Shown here: piece after piece, positions 62,201 to 64,000 of the stretch | How positions within the stretch are numbered: position 1 is the first letter of the stretch | Layout: each line of letters opens with the position of its first letter | Assembly: GCA_014302835.1 (NCBI GenBank) | Contig: CP060294.1 | Span: 4,613,067 to 4,677,066 of the forward strand | Direction: 5' to 3' | From: Pedobacter sp. PAMC26386 | GTDB taxonomy: Bacteria > Bacteroidota > Bacteroidia > Sphingobacteriales > Sphingobacteriaceae | DNA: 64,000 nt | Program-made: the position numbers and the translations under genes | The notes under the pieces: generated by a model | The model's input: only the letters and a program-made list of their open reading frames with translations | Database searches by the model: none | What the model was told of the DNA's origin: nothing

Positions 62201-62300
62201 CAGTTCTACTTTATTATCCAGAATTGTAACGCCGATTATTTATGAATTAATTCCTCCTGCCATAGAGGTGGAGGAGAAAGCGTCTGCTGAAGGCTTGTAG
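59229..62300 (+). CDS. RND efflux pump permease (HAE-1 type)
   Basis: The 1023-residue inner-membrane proton antiporter has twelve helices and two large periplasmic loops. The helix-4 motif VVALGLLVDDSIVVVENIER carries the two Asp of the proton relay, and GLIALAGIEVKNTILLVDFTN corresponds to the Lys and partner residues in helix 10. Substrate classes cannot be read, but the HAE-1 type exports hydrophobic compounds such as dyes and antibiotics. It forms a tripartite system with the preceding adaptor and TolC, under the TetR regulator. A terminator follows at 7 bases. Confidence 0.95.
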   Translation: MKISDYAVKNSQFTLVIFLMIIVLGITTMLSMPRSEDPEMHAPFFTVIIVYPGTSPRDIEDRVVTPLEKTISGLDDIKRIRSSISNGVAVLRVEYKYSSSVEGKYQEIVREVNSKRSELPADIYSIEVQKQQPSDVNVLQVALVSENAPRSKMQYYAEKLQDELEKVAALKKVSIFGLPRQQIRIELDLEKMAQMNLPVSAVKNSLQSEMASIPGGSIDAAHQTFNIITNEYRTLEAVQNTIVYAAGGKNVSLKNIAKVYYGYEEDKHITRLNGHRSLFITAAQKEGENISKTQKDYQPVLASFKKTLPANIDLVQNFDQADNVNRRLSGLGHDFIIAILLVAVTLLPLGIRPAIIVMISIPLSLAIGIVLLQLFGFNLNQLSIVGLVVALGLLVDDSIVVVENIERWMLEGHSRLEATLKATKQIGMAVVGCTITLIIAFMPLVFLPEGSGDFIRSLPLAVIFSVMASMLVSLTIIPFLSSRLLKTHVGNPEGNLLMRGLKRLIHGSYARLLDKALQRPILTISIAVVIFAGSLFIFKVIGFSLFPASEKPQFLVNITTPNQSNLSYTDMVTRAIEKELKQEVDVKYYSSNVGKGNPRIYYNVIPENDRSDFAQLFVQLDENTSPDEKLKLIQKLQQRWAHYPGAKVEVKNFQQGPPVVAPVEVRLFGDNLDTLRTLSAKVEKLLREAPGTMYINNPVSLLKSDIRVVVNKEKAQLSGVSTISIDQTARLAVTGLNMGTFYNNDNKNGYGVLLTRTKEGRPGMDAFRNLYVDNAKGVALPMNQVADLKLEASQAVINHQEKKRVVSVQANVQDGFLVNRVIDDVVLKMNKLQLPVGYSYEMGGEVESRNNSFGGFLSIILVTVFLFIAVLILLFKTFKSTLIVLSVIPLGVVGAAVALWVTGNSLSFVAIIGLIALAGIEVKNTILLVDFTNQLRKQGKSLQEAIREAGEVRFLPIVLTSLTAIGGLIPIAISTNPLIAPLAIVLIGGLISSTLLSRIVTPIIYELIPPAIEVEEKASAEGL

Positions 62301-62306
62301 AAATGA

Positions 62307-62345
62307 AAAGGGATGTTTGCATTTTTTTAGACATCCCTTTATTTT
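62307..62345. terminator. Bidirectional terminator between the RND pump and ppc
   Basis: AAAGGGATGT (62307-62316) pairs with ACATCCCTTT (62331-62340), with A and T tracts on both sides. It ends the pump operon from the left and ppc from the right. Confidence 0.9.
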
Positions 62346-62371
62346 AAATTCTGCATCCGTTTTTTAGCGCC

Positions 62372-64000
62372 TTATGCAGAGTTCCGACCTGCGTTTACAA
62401 TACCGTAAACCGTTCTTATAGCCAGCTTCTCATAAGATTGATGTTCTTCGTCTGTGAGCTGCTGCTGTAGTTTCTCTAAAGCAAAATGCTGAATTAGGAC
62501 TAGTGGAAGAACAATTTTCTCTCTGACTGCAATAGACCGCTTTTCAACCGGATAATTCTCCATTAACGTGGTATGACCAGCTAGTTTTAATAACATTTCT
62601 TTTGATCTTTCATATTCATCACGCAACATTTTCCAGAAACCACCAAACTCGGGGTCATTGGCAAAATGTGCAGTAATCGAGAAATCAGTTTTGCTCATTG
62701 ACATCATTCCATTGTCTATGATGGTTTTAAAATAACCGGATTCCTGATAGGTTTTACGAATTTTCTCCCAGTTCCCAGAGGATTCCTGGTTTTTTAAAGC
62801 AGTTCCTATCCCATAAAAACCAGGGATATTTTGTTTCAGCTGTCCCCATGCAGTTACGAAACTAATTGCCCTGAGGTCTTCCAGTCGTAGTTTTTCTCCT
62901 GAACTTCGTTTTACAGGTCTACTGCTGATGGTGATTTTAGACAATAAGCTCAAAGGAGAGAAACGCTCCAGGTAATTTAAAAACAAGGGATGTTTACGCA
63001 AGGCAACGAAAGCATCAAAGCTATCTTTTGCCATTACATTTAATACATCCTTATGTGGCGAATCTAGTAAAATATTGTGTTGTTCTTTTAGCCCGCAGGA
63101 GATTCCTGCATTAATTAACTGCTCGATGTTAAACTCTGCACTGTCAATAGAGCCATACTGAGAACTGATTGTTTGGCCCTGAATGGTCAGTTGGATATTT
63201 TTATTGGCAATCTCTTTACCCATAGAGGCGTAAAAACGGTGAGTTTTACCTCCGCCTCTTGATGGAGGGCCCCCACGGCCGTCAAAAAAGGCTAACTGTA
63301 TATTATGTGCTACCGAAGTAGTAGTTAAGGCCACCTTGGCGTTAAAAATAGACCAATTGGCCATTAGATAGCCACCATCCTTTGTGCTGTCTGAGAAACC
63401 AAGCATAATATCCTGTTTATTGCCTCTGCTTTCCAGGTGTTTTCTGTAAACAGGATGAGTGTACAGGCATTCCATAATCTGTGAAGCTCCTTCCAGGTCA
63501 CTCACGGTTTCAAATAATGGGACAAAATCTATAGTGAGGTCTTGTTCATCCCAGCCGTTCCATAAAAATAACTCCATAAGCTGCAATACATCGCTTGCCT
63601 GTTGGCAATTGCTGATAATGTAGCGGTGACAGGCCAGTTCTCCGTTTTGTTGCTGGATCTGTCTGATTTCAGCAATAGTCTGAAGAGTATCAGTTGTCAG
63701 CGAATCGGCATCTCCAGGATAATTTACTTTTGCATTCTTGAAAGAAAGATGTTTTATTTTTTCTTCTTCGTCTAATTGGTTATAGTTTTCAGGGAAAAGA
63801 GAGATAATCGGTTTAAATTGTCTGCAATAAGTATGTACATCACGAAGTACTCTACTGTCCTGTCTGATATCCAGCGAGGCAAAGTGTGAACCAAAAAGTT
63901 CGACTTTACGCAGCAAGTCGTCTACTAAATCAGCAAATAACCCATCATGGAATTCGATCAGCGTATCTTTAATCTGGTTCAGATTCACCACCAGGAATTC
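62372..64000 (-). CDS. ppc: Phosphoenolpyruvate carboxylase, C-terminal part (5' end outside window)
   Basis: The frame is open to the right edge; the visible 543 codons are about the C-terminal two thirds of the usual about 860-residue enzyme, which makes oxaloacetate from PEP and bicarbonate. The active-site loops are present: LDIRQDSR near the start, LGFSDSTKDGGYLMANW near residue 200 and FDGRGGPPSRGGGKTHRFY near 237, with the glycine-rich loop containing catalytic Arg residues. The C-terminus ends GRNSA. A GTG near 63991 is not the true start. It feeds the TCA cycle. Confidence 0.95.
   Translation of the reverse strand, partial: EFLVVNLNQIKDTLIEFHDGLFADLVDDLLRKVELFGSHFASLDIRQDSRVLRDVHTYCRQFKPIISLFPENYNQLDEEEKIKHLSFKNAKVNYPGDADSLTTDTLQTIAEIRQIQQQNGELACHRYIISNCQQASDVLQLMELFLWNGWDEQDLTIDFVPLFETVSDLEGASQIMECLYTHPVYRKHLESRGNKQDIMLGFSDSTKDGGYLMANWSIFNAKVALTTTSVAHNIQLAFFDGRGGPPSRGGGKTHRFYASMGKEIANKNIQLTIQGQTISSQYGSIDSAEFNIEQLINAGISCGLKEQHNILLDSPHKDVLNVMAKDSFDAFVALRKHPLFLNYLERFSPLSLLSKITISSRPVKRSSGEKLRLEDLRAISFVTAWGQLKQNIPGFYGIGTALKNQESSGNWEKIRKTYQESGYFKTIIDNGMMSMSKTDFSITAHFANDPEFGGFWKMLRDEYERSKEMLLKLAGHTTLMENYPVEKRSIAVREKIVLPLVLIQHFALEKLQQQLTDEEHQSYEKLAIRTVYGIVNAGRNSA

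Noticed and set aside
1..64000. CRISPR array, tRNA and rRNA genes
   Set aside because: No regularly spaced repeat series and no clover-leaf or rRNA segment was seen in the intergenic parts that I read.

Overview
The window is chromosomal DNA of a member of the Bacteroidota, most probably the Sphingobacteriaceae (Pedobacter or a close relative). The reasons are the low-GC coding style, the fused lpxC/fabZ gene, the PorX response regulator of the type IX secretion regulon, families largely confined to this phylum (DUF4175, HYC_CC_PP, DUF5117/5118 metalloproteases), the near absence of Shine-Dalgarno sequences, and promoters of the Bacteroidota type (TTG, about 19-21 bases, TAnnTTTG). The genus is an inference. 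No rRNA, tRNA, CRISPR array, prophage or complete insertion sequence was found. Both ends cut a gene: a phospholipase C at the left and phosphoenolpyruvate carboxylase at the right.

Layout. 1-3.2 kb: phospholipase C fragment and a GH20 hexosaminidase. 3.2-8.7 kb: Nif3-like protein, a TM2 protein and a DUF2752 protein opposite mfd, then a small DUF3820 gene. 8.7-16.2 kb: an operon of CPBP protease, cdsA and a lipoprotein, then dusB, apaG, a frameshifted YugP-type zinc peptidase, rmuC and thiL. 16.3-19.8 kb: nadA and nadB diverge from an AT-rich gap of about 400 bp, followed by a gamma carbonic anhydrase. 19.8-33.8 kb: mainly minus-strand genes, including an Ig-like lipoprotein, mnmG, an ABC-F ATPase, ybeY, a DUF4175 coiled-coil protein, a cold-shock protein, an unknown lipoprotein and a large zinc metalloprotease. 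33.9-41.3 kb: a frameshifted PBP4-type carboxypeptidase, an MFS transporter, alanine dehydrogenase, tsaE, porX and an HD hydrolase. 41.4-46.7 kb: the lipid A operon lpxD-lpxC/fabZ-lpxA with an ABC ATPase, then efp and a 5-formyl-THF cyclo-ligase. 46.7-51.3 kb: exonuclease III, a cyclophilin, and a probable heavy-metal cluster (HYC_CC_PP, HMA, outer-membrane protein, DUF3347, broken yceI). 51.3-56 kb: a YgiD dioxygenase, an S9 peptidase and an AhpC/AhpD-like pair. 56-62.3 kb: a TetR regulator with a tripartite RND efflux pump. 62.4-64 kb: ppc.

Most genes are housekeeping; the unusual signals lie between them. Two parS-like palindromes sit between mnmG and the ABC-F gene, about 6 kb from the nadA/nadB gap, which has two DnaA-box-like 9-mers and may be a replication-origin region. 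A near-identical 13-bp palindrome occurs inside the tetR promoter and again just before the pump tolC gene, giving a likely operator pair. A 32-bp-arm inverted repeat lies upstream of the MFS gene, and a two-part sequence with identical internal spacing follows both mnmG and ybeY. Three genes (the zinc peptidase, the PBP4 homologue and yceI) carry frameshifts, from real decay or from sequencing error.
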